Assembly (NCBI RefSeq): GCF_001456355.1 | Contig: NZ_CP010271.1 | Location: 3,038,001 to 3,102,000 of the forward strand | Length of the DNA stretch: 64,000 nt | Direction of reading: 5' to 3' | Source of the DNA: Mycobacteroides saopaulense | GTDB taxonomy: Bacteria; Actinomycetota; Actinomycetes; Mycobacteriales; Mycobacteriaceae | Shown here: positions 8,376 to 17,057 of the stretch, one piece after another | How the letters are laid out: every line of letters begins with the position of its first letter | Numbering within the stretch: position 1 is the first letter of the stretch | Notes under the pieces: generated by a model | Told to the model about the DNA's origin: nothing | What the model saw: the letters and a program-made list of their open reading frames with translations, nothing else | The model's database searches: none | Program-made: the position numbers and the translations under genes

Positions 8376-9961
8376 GAAAGGTCCACCAGCTCAAGGGTTG
8401 TCGCACCAACAGCGGCGCGGATTTCGTCCAGTACGGCATCCGGCGCGGTGCGGTCCAGCCGCAGGATGATGGTGGCCGCCTCACCGGAGGCGTCCTGGCT
8501 CAGCTGCGCGGCTTGGATGTTGACCTCGGCGCTGCCCAGTACGGTGCCGATCTTGCCCAGGGCACCGGGCACGTCGGCGTAGTTGATGACGAGGTTCACA
8601 CCCGCGGCGCGCAGATCGAAGTTGCGGCCGTTGATCTGAACGATCTTCTGCACCAGCTGCGGGCCGGACAGCGTCCCGGCCACGTTGATCACCGAGCCGT
8701 CGGCATACACGGCGCGCACGTCGACGACGCTGCGGTGGTTGGGGCTCTCGGTGGCCGTGCTGATCTCCGCACTCACGCCACGCTCTTCGGCGATCGACGG
8801 CGCGTTCACGAAGGTCACCTGGTCCTCGATCACCGAGGAGAAGAGTCCACGCAGCGCCGAGAGCTTGAGCACCGCAACATCTTCGGAAGCGAGCTCACCG
8901 CGCACGTCGACGGACAACGAGGTGGGCAGCTGCTCGGAGACGGCGCCGATGAGCACGCCGAGCTTGCGAACGACCTCAAGCCACGGCGCCACCTCTTCGC
9001 TGACGACTCCCCCGCCCACGTTGACGGCGTCGGGCACGAACTCGCCCGCCAGGGCCAGCTGCACGCTCGCAGCCACATCGGTACCGGCACGGTCCTGCGC
9101 CTCGCTGGTCGAGGCACCCAGGTGCGGGGTCACCACAACCTGGTCGAGTTCGAAGAGCGGGCTGTCGGTGCACGGCTCGGTGGCGAACACGTCGAGTCCG
9201 GCGCCGCGGACGTGACCGCTGCGGATGGCATCGGCCAGCGCAGCCTCGTCGATGAGCCCGCCGCGTGCGGCGTTGACGATGATGACGCCCGGCTTGGTCT
9301 TGGCCAGCGCTTCCTTGCCGATGAGGCCCGCGGTCTCGGGGGTCTTGGGCAGGTGCACCGAGATGAAATCTGCCCGACCCAAAAGTTCGTCGAGAGTCAG
9401 CAGTTCGATGCCGAGCTGAGCGGCACGGGCGGCCGAGACGTAGGGGTCGTAGGCGACGATATGCGTCCCGAACGCCGCAAGGCGCTGCGCGAAGAGCTGG
9501 CCGATGCGGCCCAGGCCCACCACGCCGACGGTCTTGCCGAAGATCTCGGTGCCGTTGAACGACGAGCGCTTCCAGGTGTGCGCCTTCAGCGAGGCGTCGG
9601 CGGCCGGGATCTGTCGCGCGGTGGACAGCAGCAGAGTCACGGCGTGCTCGGCGGCACTGTGGATGTTCGAGGTGGGCGCGTTGACCACCAGGACACCGCG
9701 GGCGGTCGCGGCTTTGACGTCGACATTGTCGAGTCCGACGCCTGCGCGCGCGACGATCTTGAGCTTGGTGCCGGCGGCCAATACCTCGGCGTCCACGGTG
9801 GTCGCCGAACGCACCAGCAGCGCGTCAGCGTCGGGCACCGCGGCCAGCAGCGCGGGGCGATCGGGGCCGTCGACCCAGCGCACCTCCACACCATCTCCGA
9901 GTGCTTCGACGGTCGACTGGGCAAGTTTGTCGGCAATCAACACGACTGGACGTTCGCTCAC
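8372..9961 (-). CDS. serA: D-3-phosphoglycerate dehydrogenase
   Basis: 529 residues, the long form: substrate- and NAD-binding domains ([20 protein letters not shown] near residues 143-162; [11 protein letters not shown]), an intervening ASB domain and a C-terminal ACT domain ([20 protein letters not shown]) that senses serine. It catalyses the first step of serine synthesis. It is followed by leuB with overlapping start and stop. The promoter should lie in the 49 bp before the start or further upstream. Confidence 0.97.
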   Translation of the reverse strand: MSERPVVLIADKLAQSTVEALGDGVEVRWVDGPDRPALLAAVPDADALLVRSATTVDAEVLAAGTKLKIVARAGVGLDNVDVKAATARGVLVVNAPTSNIHSAAEHAVTLLLSTARQIPAADASLKAHTWKRSSFNGTEIFGKTVGVVGLGRIGQLFAQRLAAFGTHIVAYDPYVSAARAAQLGIELLTLDELLGRADFISVHLPKTPETAGLIGKEALAKTKPGVIIVNAARGGLIDEAALADAIRSGHVRGAGLDVFATEPCTDSPLFELDQVVVTPHLGASTSEAQDRAGTDVAASVQLALAGEFVPDAVNVGGGVVSEEVAPWLEVVRKLGVLIGAVSEQLPTSLSVDVRGELASEDVAVLKLSALRGLFSSVIEDQVTFVNAPSIAEERGVSAEISTATESPNHRSVVDVRAVYADGSVINVAGTLSGPQLVQKIVQINGRNFDLRAAGVNLVINYADVPGALGKIGTVLGSAEVNIQAAQLSQDASGEAATIILRLDRTAPDAVLDEIRAAVGATTLELVDLS

Positions 9962-10010
9962 GTCGTCACAGCCTAGTGTGAGCCGCGACGAGGCTTACAT
10001 CACACCTGGT

Positions 10011-10787
10011 CTAGTACCCGATCCGGGTCGCCTCGGCGCGCAGGGCCGTGATGTCCGGAGCTGGATGAAACGCACGGACGAGTTCATCGGTAAGCGACGC
10101 CTGATTCATGACCCGCTGGACCGCGACCTCGGCGATGACGTGTCCCGGCGCCGGGTACTGCCATTCCAACTCCTTGGATGCCGTCCATTCAACAAGCGGA
10201 CCGAACAAACCCTCGCCGCCATCCCCCTGGTATCCCCATTGGGTTGGCTTGGGTTTCCCGTGGCGCCACGCGGTGTCTGCCGCTCCGCACCACACACAGA
10301 CCGTCATCTGTGGAGCGCTGTCGTAGTGGTCGTACAGGTCGGGGTTTTTCAGATCCGACGTGAACGGCTCCGGCAGATCACCGATGAGACCTGGCCAGTA
10401 GTCGTCTTCGTTGTAGGTACTCAAATCTGAGTCGTGGGCGAAACCGCGGATGAAGACACCGGCCGTGTTCGAGAAGATGATCGACCACTCGTCACCGCCG
10501 CCGTTCGTGTACTTCACCAGATCATCACCGGGACGCCAATTCGGTTGATAGACAGTGCCGATATCGCCCCTGGTAAGCGGCTTCCCCTCCACCAACGCAT
10601 CGAGCATCGACACCACCCGACAACGCCGCTGTAGCTCGGTTGGACTCGGGAGCTTCGTCACGAACTCCTCCACACTGCTCGCTGCGACCCGGGCGGCTGC
10701 TCGAGGAGGCGCCTTCGAGCACCCCGACAGAACCATGCCCGCTGCGACAGTGACCCCCACAGCAAGAAAATCTCGGCGTTGGATCAT
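10011..10787 (-). CDS. Tat-exported lipoprotein of unknown function
   Basis: 258 residues. The N-terminus MIQRRDFLAVGVTVAAG is a twin-arginine signal, followed by a lipobox ending LSGC at residue 23, so the mature protein is probably a lipoprotein. The rest is a soluble domain with several Trp residues and two Cys in CVWCGAADTAW; I do not recognise it. Its start overlaps the stop of the upstream lipoprotein gene by one base, so the two are an operon and may form a surface pair. Confidence 0.75.
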   Translation of the reverse strand: MIQRRDFLAVGVTVAAGMVLSGCSKAPPRAAARVAASSVEEFVTKLPSPTELQRRCRVVSMLDALVEGKPLTRGDIGTVYQPNWRPGDDLVKYTNGGGDEWSIIFSNTAGVFIRGFAHDSDLSTYNEDDYWPGLIGDLPEPFTSDLKNPDLYDHYDSAPQMTVCVWCGAADTAWRHGKPKPTQWGYQGDGGEGLFGPLVEWTASKELEWQYPAPGHVIAEVAVQRVMNQASLTDELVRAFHPAPDITALRAEATRIGY

Positions 10788-11407
10788 CAGAAGACCCAGC
10801 TGCCTTTCGGGTCCAACACGAAGCCATGATCACGCGAGCCGTCTGTGGTTCCGATGTGAAGAAGGCATGCCGTCATGCCCTGGCCATCCACAGCGCAGGC
10901 CGCGGTGTCGCCTTCGAAACCACTCTGTGTGAGCACCTGCATCGCCCCCAACGGCCTGAAATCACGGCCCTGCGCATATGTGTCGGTCGAGGCCAGGAAT
11001 CGCGCCGACTTATCGCCCCAGATCGCGTAAACCTCCTGCTCACCGTGCGGCGTTGCAGGGAGCTGGCCCCAACAACCAGCCTCCGATGCACCGTCTCCCT
11101 TGCCTGAGTTCCCAACGCGCATCCGGCAGTTGAGCCCGTCGGGGGTCTGGAAGGCTAGGTAGCCAGTGCCGTCGCTGAACTTGGCGGCGTCGCCTGGGTC
11201 GAAAGCGCCTTTCGCGCTCCACTTCTCTCCGACCTCCGTATAACCACTCAGGCTGGGAAACCGGTGGTGCCATGCCGGCACGGCAACCGACCGCGTCGTT
11301 CCACTGGTCGGTCCAGACACGGCCTCAGGACCGGGCGCCGGGGTGCAGGCCGCCACTGCACAGATCGCGGCGATCCACGTGATGCACGGCACCGGAGATT
11401 CACCCAC
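10787..11407 (-). CDS. Small lipoprotein of unknown function
   Basis: Up to 206 residues; a GTG a few codons in is an alternative start. The hydrophobic stretch CITWIAAICAVAAC ends in a lipobox-like AVAAC, followed by a Pro/Ser-rich linker. The mature part has conserved-looking Cys (LNCRMRVG, EAGCWG, AACAVDG, MTACLL), suggesting disulphides in an exported domain. It is upstream of, and coupled to, the Tat lipoprotein. The 105 bp between it and the divergent LysM gene should hold both promoters. No function recognised. Confidence 0.7.
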   Translation of the reverse strand: MGESPVPCITWIAAICAVAACTPAPGPEAVSGPTSGTTRSVAVPAWHHRFPSLSGYTEVGEKWSAKGAFDPGDAAKFSDGTGYLAFQTPDGLNCRMRVGNSGKGDGASEAGCWGQLPATPHGEQEVYAIWGDKSARFLASTDTYAQGRDFRPLGAMQVLTQSGFEGDTAACAVDGQGMTACLLHIGTTDGSRDHGFVLDPKGSWVF

Positions 11408-11512
11408 CAGCTAAGTCAACACCACAAGCTTGTCGCAAATCCAGCAAAGTCTCAAAAATGAGGTAATGCACTACTCACGCCGATGCAGCCGCGATGAACC
11501 ACGCTCGGGTAC

Positions 11513-12196
11513 ATGACTGAAACACATGTACTCCCCGTCAGTGGCCAATACACCGTCCGCGGTGGTGACACCCTGTGGAAACTGTCCGAGATGTTCTATG
11601 GCGACGGGCGTCGCTACCGGGTGATCTCCGTGGTCAACGACCTCCCCGATCCGAATCTCATCGCGGTGGGGCAGGAACTGGAAATCCCGTACGTCACCTA
11701 CCGCTACCAGGTGAAGGCAGGCGACACCAAGGGGAAGATCGCCGAACATTTCTACGGCAGCTTCTCGATGAGCGGGGTGTTCGAAAGTCCGAGCGGCGTA
11801 TCGCAGCGCGACCTGATCGTCGGTGAATGGCTGCTGATGCCCGACCTCGCCAATGTTGGACACCACACCGTGGTGCCCGGCGAGACGCTGCAGGTGCTCG
11901 CCGATCGCTGGTACGGCGATTGGTCGCTGTGGGTGATCATCGCCATCGCCAATCAGCTCAGCGGTGACGACCCCGAACCCGGCACGGTGCTGATCCAGCC
12001 GCGGCTCAACCGGCGCCACACCGTCGTCTCCGACGACACGCTCTGGAAGCTGGCGCAGGAGAACTACGGCGACTACAACACCGCGCGGACGCAGATCGCG
12101 GTCCAGATGGTGGCGGCGGCCAACCTGATCGAGAACCCCGATCACCTCACCGTGGGGCAGGTCATCTACTTCCCCTCCATCGACCTGGGCAGCTGA
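11513..12196 (+). CDS. Four-LysM-repeat protein without a signal peptide
   Basis: 227 residues made almost only of LysM-like repeats, at about residues 12-59 (YTVRGGDTLWKLSEMFYG), 63-110 (YQVKAGDTKGKIAEHFYG), 117-163 (HTVVPGETLQVLADRWYG) and 168-221 (HTVVSDDTLWKLAQENYG). There is no signal peptide, lipobox or membrane segment after the ATG at 11513. LysM normally binds N-acetylglucosamine polymers outside the cell, so either export is unconventional or the protein acts inside. Divergent from the lipoprotein pair. Confidence 0.85.
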   Translation: MTETHVLPVSGQYTVRGGDTLWKLSEMFYGDGRRYRVISVVNDLPDPNLIAVGQELEIPYVTYRYQVKAGDTKGKIAEHFYGSFSMSGVFESPSGVSQRDLIVGEWLLMPDLANVGHHTVVPGETLQVLADRWYGDWSLWVIIAIANQLSGDDPEPGTVLIQPRLNRRHTVVSDDTLWKLAQENYGDYNTARTQIAVQMVAAANLIENPDHLTVGQVIYFPSIDLGS

Positions 12197-12197
12197 A

Positions 12198-13547
12198 TCA
12201 CACCTGCGCGAGATCCACCCCACGGGTTTCACGTGCGGCCAAGAGCGCAGCGAAGGTCAACACACCGGCGACCGACAGGTACACCCCTACCCATCCGACG
12301 CCGAAGTCGTGCACCAGCCAGGTGGCGATGAACGGTGCGACGGCGGCTCCGATGATCGAGGCGAAGTTGTAGGCGATCCCGGACCCGGTGTACCGGACAT
12401 TCGTGGGGAACAGCTCGGGCAGCAGCGCGCTCATCGGCCCAAAGGACAAGCCCATCAATGCCATTCCCAGACATAGGAACGCCAGCATCATCGGCTTGTC
12501 CGCCGTCGACGGATCGAGAAACCAGCCGAATGTCAGCCCGAACACGATGATGCCGGCGGTGAAGGTCAGCAGCACCGGCCGGCGGCCGTACGTGTCCGCC
12601 ACCCGTCCGGAGATCGGCACGCACGCCGCCAGGAACAGCACCGAAATCAGCTGCATCTGTAGGAAATCGACGTAGCTGATCGCGAGTTTGACCCCGGACT
12701 TGTCGACCACCTTGCCCGTTCCGTACGAGGCCGCCCAGGTGGTCACCACGTAGAAGATCGTGTACGTGGCCAGCATGACGAACGTGCCGATCACCAGCTG
12801 ACGCCACGAGGTCCTGACCACCTCGGCCAGCGGCGCGCGCACCTTCTTGCCCTCGGCCACCGCCTGGGTGAAAACGGGCGTCTCGGTGAGCTTGAGCCGT
12901 ACGTAAAGGCCGACGACCACGATGACGGCGCTGGCCAGGAACGGGACTCGCCAACCCCAGGACAGGAACGCATGGTTGGTGGTGGCCGTCTTGGCGTCGA
13001 AGCCCATCACCAGCATGAGCAGCAGAAAGGTGCCGTTGGCGAAGAAGAAGCCGATCGGGGCGCCCAGCTGTGGCCACATGGCCGCCCAGCCCCTCTTTCC
13101 CTCCTCGGCGGTTTCGGTCGCCAGAAGTGCCGCCCCCGACCACTCCCCGCCCAATCCCAGACCCTGGCAAAAGCGCAGCAGCGCCAGCAGCGCGGGCGCC
13201 CAATAGCCGACGGCGTCAAAGGTCGGCAGCAGCCCGATCGCGAAGGTCGCCACCCCCATCGTCATCAAAGATCCGACGAGAGTGGCCTTGCGGCCGATCC
13301 GATCGCCGAAGTGCCCGAACAGCATGGATCCGACCGGACGAGCGACGAAGGCCAACCCGAACGTCGCGAATGAGGACAGCAGCGCCGCGGTGTCATTTCC
13401 CTTGGGAAAGAACAATGTTGGGAACACCAGCACGGCGGCGGTGGCGTAGATGTAGAAGTCGAAGAATTCGATGCTGGTGCCCACCATGGAGGCGATGACG
13501 ATGCGGCGGCGCGGGACAGCCGGCGCGTCGAGCGGGGTCTGCGTCAC
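12198..13547 (-). CDS. MHS-family (metabolite:H+ symporter) MFS transporter
   Basis: 449 residues, about 12 membrane segments. GTSIEFFDFYIYATAAVLVF at the N-terminus, FVARPVGSMLFGHFGDRIGR and GLGLGGEWSGAALLATE are the signatures of the ProP/ShiA-type MHS subfamily, which takes up osmolytes, organic acids or shikimate with protons. The substrate is not readable from sequence. It follows the TetR gene by 9 bp on the same strand, so that regulator probably controls it. Confidence 0.92.
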   Translation of the reverse strand: MTQTPLDAPAVPRRRIVIASMVGTSIEFFDFYIYATAAVLVFPTLFFPKGNDTAALLSSFATFGLAFVARPVGSMLFGHFGDRIGRKATLVGSLMTMGVATFAIGLLPTFDAVGYWAPALLALLRFCQGLGLGGEWSGAALLATETAEEGKRGWAAMWPQLGAPIGFFFANGTFLLLMLVMGFDAKTATTNHAFLSWGWRVPFLASAVIVVVGLYVRLKLTETPVFTQAVAEGKKVRAPLAEVVRTSWRQLVIGTFVMLATYTIFYVVTTWAASYGTGKVVDKSGVKLAISYVDFLQMQLISVLFLAACVPISGRVADTYGRRPVLLTFTAGIIVFGLTFGWFLDPSTADKPMMLAFLCLGMALMGLSFGPMSALLPELFPTNVRYTGSGIAYNFASIIGAAVAPFIATWLVHDFGVGWVGVYLSVAGVLTFAALLAARETRGVDLAQV

Positions 13548-13556
13548 CGGCGGAGA

Positions 13557-14153
13557 CTAGCGCAGCGATTCGATCCTCGTGGCCAGTACGGCCGTCCATT
13601 CGGCAATGTAGTCCTCGTCGGCGATGGTGGCGGTCGGCGCACGAAAGACGGTAGTGGTCGCACGCTTCCCCAGCAGTGCGTTGACGCCCAGCGCCCCAAT
13701 CGATTCCGCCTCCGCCTTACCGATCCCGGGCGCCCAGCCGTGCACCCAGTCGGTGAGCTCGGCGTAGAGGCCGTCGAAGAGCGCGGCATAGGCGTTGTCG
13801 AGCCGCGTCAGGTGACCGGCCGGAACACTCGACGCGATCTGCAGCAGCTGCGACTCCTCGTCGAGCACGGTCAGCAGGTAGCGACCCATCATGGTCAGTT
13901 CGTTGCGCAGGTCGCCCAGTCCGCCGAAGAGCGCACGGATGTCACGCATGGCGCGACGGCGATCGAGCTGGCGATCGATACCCGCCTCAAGGAGCGCTTC
14001 CTTGGACTTGAAGTGGTGGTAAAGCCCACCCGACCCGGGAGTCAGGCCGGCGGCCTTCTCGATCTGCGCGACGCTCGTCGCCTTGTACCCCTGCTCGCCA
14101 AAGAGCCGCATGGCCTCGGCGACCAGGCGTTCTTTGGTGGAAATCTCAACCAT
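13557..14153 (-). CDS. TetR-family regulator, divergent from the ABC1 kinase genes
   Basis: 198 residues from the ATG at 14153. The open frame extends to 14174, but that would run into the operator. HTH is at about residues 19-45: ATSVAQIEKAAGLTPGSGGLYHHF. It lies 9 bp upstream of the MHS transporter on the same strand and faces the ABC1 kinase/P450 operon. Tandem palindromes at 14171-14191 are its likely binding site, so it may control both transcription units. Confidence 0.9.
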   Translation of the reverse strand: MVEISTKERLVAEAMRLFGEQGYKATSVAQIEKAAGLTPGSGGLYHHFKSKEALLEAGIDRQLDRRRAMRDIRALFGGLGDLRNELTMMGRYLLTVLDEESQLLQIASSVPAGHLTRLDNAYAALFDGLYAELTDWVHGWAPGIGKAEAESIGALGVNALLGKRATTTVFRAPTATIADEDYIAEWTAVLATRIESLR

Positions 14154-14170
14154 TGACGTCTCCCAAGTAA

Positions 14171-14191
14171 TCACTTAGTGTCACTCAGTGA
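14171..14191. promoter_or_regulatory. Tandem palindromic operator between TetR and ABC1 kinase genes
   Basis: TCACTTAGTG (14171-14180) and TCACTCAGTG (14181-14190) are tandem 10-mers. Each contains a 9-bp palindrome (CACT-N-AGTG), and the pair also forms a larger inverted repeat, TCACT...AGTGA. The position is just upstream of the TetR ATG and 42 bp before the kinase start, as expected for an autoregulated divergent operator. Confidence 0.75.
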
Positions 14192-14232
14192 GCACTTTAG
14201 CAGCTGCTCTGGCTCACCGGTAGGAGGTAGTC

Positions 14233-15657
14233 ATGACGGAAGACCTGGTGCCCCGAGGGCGCATTCGGCGCACGATGCCACTGGCGGGGTTCACCGCGCG
14301 CGCCGCCGGAGGTCGGCTCGTCGCCGGACTACGAGAGAAGGCAGGCGACACCGGCGCCGTGGACCGCTTCCACGAAAAGACCGCCGAACGCTACACCGAA
14401 CTACTCGGACACTCCAAAGGCGTCCTGATGAAGGCCGGCCAGATCTTCTCCAGCATCGACACCAGCGCCATGGGCGACGGCCGCATCTCCCCCTACGAGC
14501 GAGCGATGGCCAGGCTGCAGACCCAATCTCCGCCCATGGACCCCACGTTGGCGCGCAGCATCGTGGAATCGGAGCTCGGACTCCCGGTGGACAAGGCCTA
14601 CGCGCAGTTCACCGACGAGCCGATGTCGTCGGCATCAATCGGCCAGGTCCACCGCGCCATCCTCCACAACGGCCAGCAGGTCGCCGTCAAGATCCAATAC
14701 CCCGGTGTGGCACAGGCAATCCGGGAAGACCTCGCCAACAGCGAACTCGTCACCACCTTTCTTCGAACCTTCCTGTCGCTGCTCGGCCGCAGTGTCGCCA
14801 TAGACCTGCGCGCCACCGCCCGAGACATTTCGGAGCGGATCTCCGAGGAACTCGACTACCGCCGCGAAGCCGCCAACATCGCGTCATTCCACGAGCTGTT
14901 CCGTGGACATCCCTTCATCCGTGTGCCGGAGGCCGTGCCGGAACTGTCCACCGAGCGCGTGCTGACCATGACCTACGTCGACGGAATCGACTGGGCACGG
15001 GCACAGCAATCCGGCCAAGAACTCAAAGACGCGTGGGGCGAGGCACTGTGGAGGTTCAGCCTGTCGCCCCTGCAGCATGCATCGGCGTTCTACACTGATC
15101 TTCATCCGGGCAACTACCGGTTCGGCCTGGACGGCTCCGTCGGAATCGTCGACTTCGGCTCCGTGAAGATCATTCCCGAGCACCTGCGTCTCTCCTGGCT
15201 GCAAATGATCGTCGCCAACCTGCAGAAACGATTCGCAGACCTGCACACGATCATGACGGAAGCCGGGTTCATCCCGGCCGGATCCACCATGACGATCGAG
15301 GAAGCGCATCGGTGGATGAATCAAAACAACCCGGATGTTGTTGGTCCACAACCGGTTACCTACACACCTCAGCTGGTCAACCGAAACATGGCCACACTGG
15401 ACACCAGCAGTCCAGATTCCTTGTCGGCACGTATCGCGCTGCCGCCCGACCTCATCTACTTCGTCCGGGTACCGCTGGGTGTGCGGTCGACCCTGTCCAA
15501 ACTGGGCGCCACCGTGAACGCTCGCGCAGTCGTCGACGACATGACCGGTATCGCCGAGCCCACCACCGCGCTCGGCGTTCAGCACGTCGCCTGGGTGCGA
15601 GAACGAGGGCTACCGTTCGGGCTTGATCGTCGCGACCACGAACACGCGCGGCTATGA
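14233..15657 (+). CDS. ABC1/AarF (UbiB-like) atypical kinase, first of two
   Basis: 474 residues, ATG preceded by TAGGAGG. Family hallmarks: KAGQIFS (KxGQ motif), SSASIGQVHRA replacing the usual P-loop, the AVKIQYPGV lysine, EELDYRREAAN, DLHPGNYRF and VDFGS as the DFG-like metal motif. ABC1 proteins are ATP-dependent and linked to isoprenoid-lipid or quinone metabolism; the role of these actinobacterial ones is not known. The stop overlaps the next kinase start (ATGA). The paralog shares an 80-bp stretch of identical DNA. Confidence 0.9.
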   Translation: MTEDLVPRGRIRRTMPLAGFTARAAGGRLVAGLREKAGDTGAVDRFHEKTAERYTELLGHSKGVLMKAGQIFSSIDTSAMGDGRISPYERAMARLQTQSPPMDPTLARSIVESELGLPVDKAYAQFTDEPMSSASIGQVHRAILHNGQQVAVKIQYPGVAQAIREDLANSELVTTFLRTFLSLLGRSVAIDLRATARDISERISEELDYRREAANIASFHELFRGHPFIRVPEAVPELSTERVLTMTYVDGIDWARAQQSGQELKDAWGEALWRFSLSPLQHASAFYTDLHPGNYRFGLDGSVGIVDFGSVKIIPEHLRLSWLQMIVANLQKRFADLHTIMTEAGFIPAGSTMTIEEAHRWMNQNNPDVVGPQPVTYTPQLVNRNMATLDTSSPDSLSARIALPPDLIYFVRVPLGVRSTLSKLGATVNARAVVDDMTGIAEPTTALGVQHVAWVRERGLPFGLDRRDHEHARL

Positions 15658-17057
15658 GCGACAAACACATTCCGCACGGACGTATCCGTCGCACGATGCC
15701 ACTGGCCGGATTCACCGCCCGTGCCGCGGGCGGACGACTCGTCGCGGGCCTGCGTGAAAGAGTCGGAGACAAGGGCGCCATCAACCGATTCCACGAAAAG
15801 ACCGCCGAGCGCTACACCGAACTTCTCGGACACTCCAAGGGCGTGCTGATGAAAGCCGGCCAGATCTTCTCGATCGCCGACATCGCGTCCCACGGATACA
15901 GCCAGTTCTCCCCCTACCAGAGTGCGTTGACGCGACTGCAGGCCGACGCGCCCCCGATGCACCCGCTGCTGGCCCGCCAGGCTCTTGAGGAGAGCCTCGG
16001 GCGATCGGTGGATGAGCTGTTCTGCGAATTCAGTGACGACCCGATGGCCGCGGCGTCGATCGGCCAGGTCCACCGCGCCATCCTCCACAACGGCCAGCAG
16101 GTCGCCGTCAAGATCCAATACCCCGGTGTGGCACAGGCGATTAAGCATGATCTGTCCAATGCCGAGCTGATGGCCACCTTCCTGCGCTTCGCGACGGGCA
16201 TCGCCGGACCCAAGCCGCAGCTCGATCACCGCCAGATGGCCGAGGAGGTGGCCGCGCGCATCTCCGAGGAGTTGGACTATCGCCACGAGGCGACCAACAT
16301 CAAGGCCTTCGCGGCGTTGTACGCGGATCACCCGTTCATCCGGATACCCGAGGTGGTCGACGAAGCGTCCGGCGATCGGGTGCTGACCATGACCTACCTG
16401 GACGGTCTGGATTGGGTAGCGGCGCAGCAGGCCGACCAGGATCTCAAAGACGTGTGGGTGGAGACCATCTGGCGTTTCAGCACCGGATCGTTTCGGCACG
16501 CCAATCTCTTTCACGCCGATCCTCATCCCGGCAACTACCGATTCGGGATGGATGGTTCGGTTGGCTTCGTCGATTTCGGCTGTATCAAAGTGGTGCCCGA
16601 GTCCTTGCGCTATCGGCTCGTCCAGATGATTCGCGCGGCCGCCGAGGAACGGCGCGAAGAGCTGCGCCGGCTGATGGTCGATACCGGATACTTCGCCAGT
16701 GATTCCCCGCTGACCGCCGATGACGTCTTTCAATGGCTCGGGGCGACAGTTCAGGACATCCGGGCCCCTCAGCCGGTCACATTCACGCGTGAAGTATCGA
16801 ACAGCGCCACCCGTTCCCTGCTGAATTTCCAAACACTGCATCAGATGTCCATACCCAGCGATCTGGTGTTCCTCGCGCGGATCAATCTGAACATCAGCGC
16901 GCTGTCGGCAACGCTCAACGCGACCATGCACACGCATGCACTGCTCGACGATCTCGACGGCATCGCCGAACCCGTTTCCCCACTAGGTAAACAGCATGTC
17001 GGATGGGTCCGCGACCGCGGCCTACCCTTCGGATTGGATCACCATGACCACTGCTAA
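15654..17057 (+). CDS. ABC1/AarF (UbiB-like) atypical kinase, second of two
   Basis: 467 residues, paralog of the preceding gene and coupled to it by a 4-bp overlap. It has KAGQIFS, AAASIGQVHRA, AVKIQYPGV, ADPHPGNYRF and VDFGC; the Gly-Ser of the first copy is Gly-Cys here. The N-terminal 20 residues (RIRRTMPLAGFTARAAGGRL) are shared with copy one, although the DNA there differs at many silent sites. The final 14 bp overlap the P450 start, so kinase and P450 are translated together. Confidence 0.9.
   Translation: MSDKHIPHGRIRRTMPLAGFTARAAGGRLVAGLRERVGDKGAINRFHEKTAERYTELLGHSKGVLMKAGQIFSIADIASHGYSQFSPYQSALTRLQADAPPMHPLLARQALEESLGRSVDELFCEFSDDPMAAASIGQVHRAILHNGQQVAVKIQYPGVAQAIKHDLSNAELMATFLRFATGIAGPKPQLDHRQMAEEVAARISEELDYRHEATNIKAFAALYADHPFIRIPEVVDEASGDRVLTMTYLDGLDWVAAQQADQDLKDVWVETIWRFSTGSFRHANLFHADPHPGNYRFGMDGSVGFVDFGCIKVVPESLRYRLVQMIRAAAEERREELRRLMVDTGYFASDSPLTADDVFQWLGATVQDIRAPQPVTFTREVSNSATRSLLNFQTLHQMSIPSDLVFLARINLNISALSATLNATMHTHALLDDLDGIAEPVSPLGKQHVGWVRDRGLPFGLDHHDHC

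Noticed and set aside
6468..8582. A 704-codon open frame on the plus strand over the MFS end and leuB
   Set aside because: It is antisense to leuB and out of frame with the MFS gene, has Arg/Gly/His-rich composition and no domain. It is a GC-driven shadow frame.
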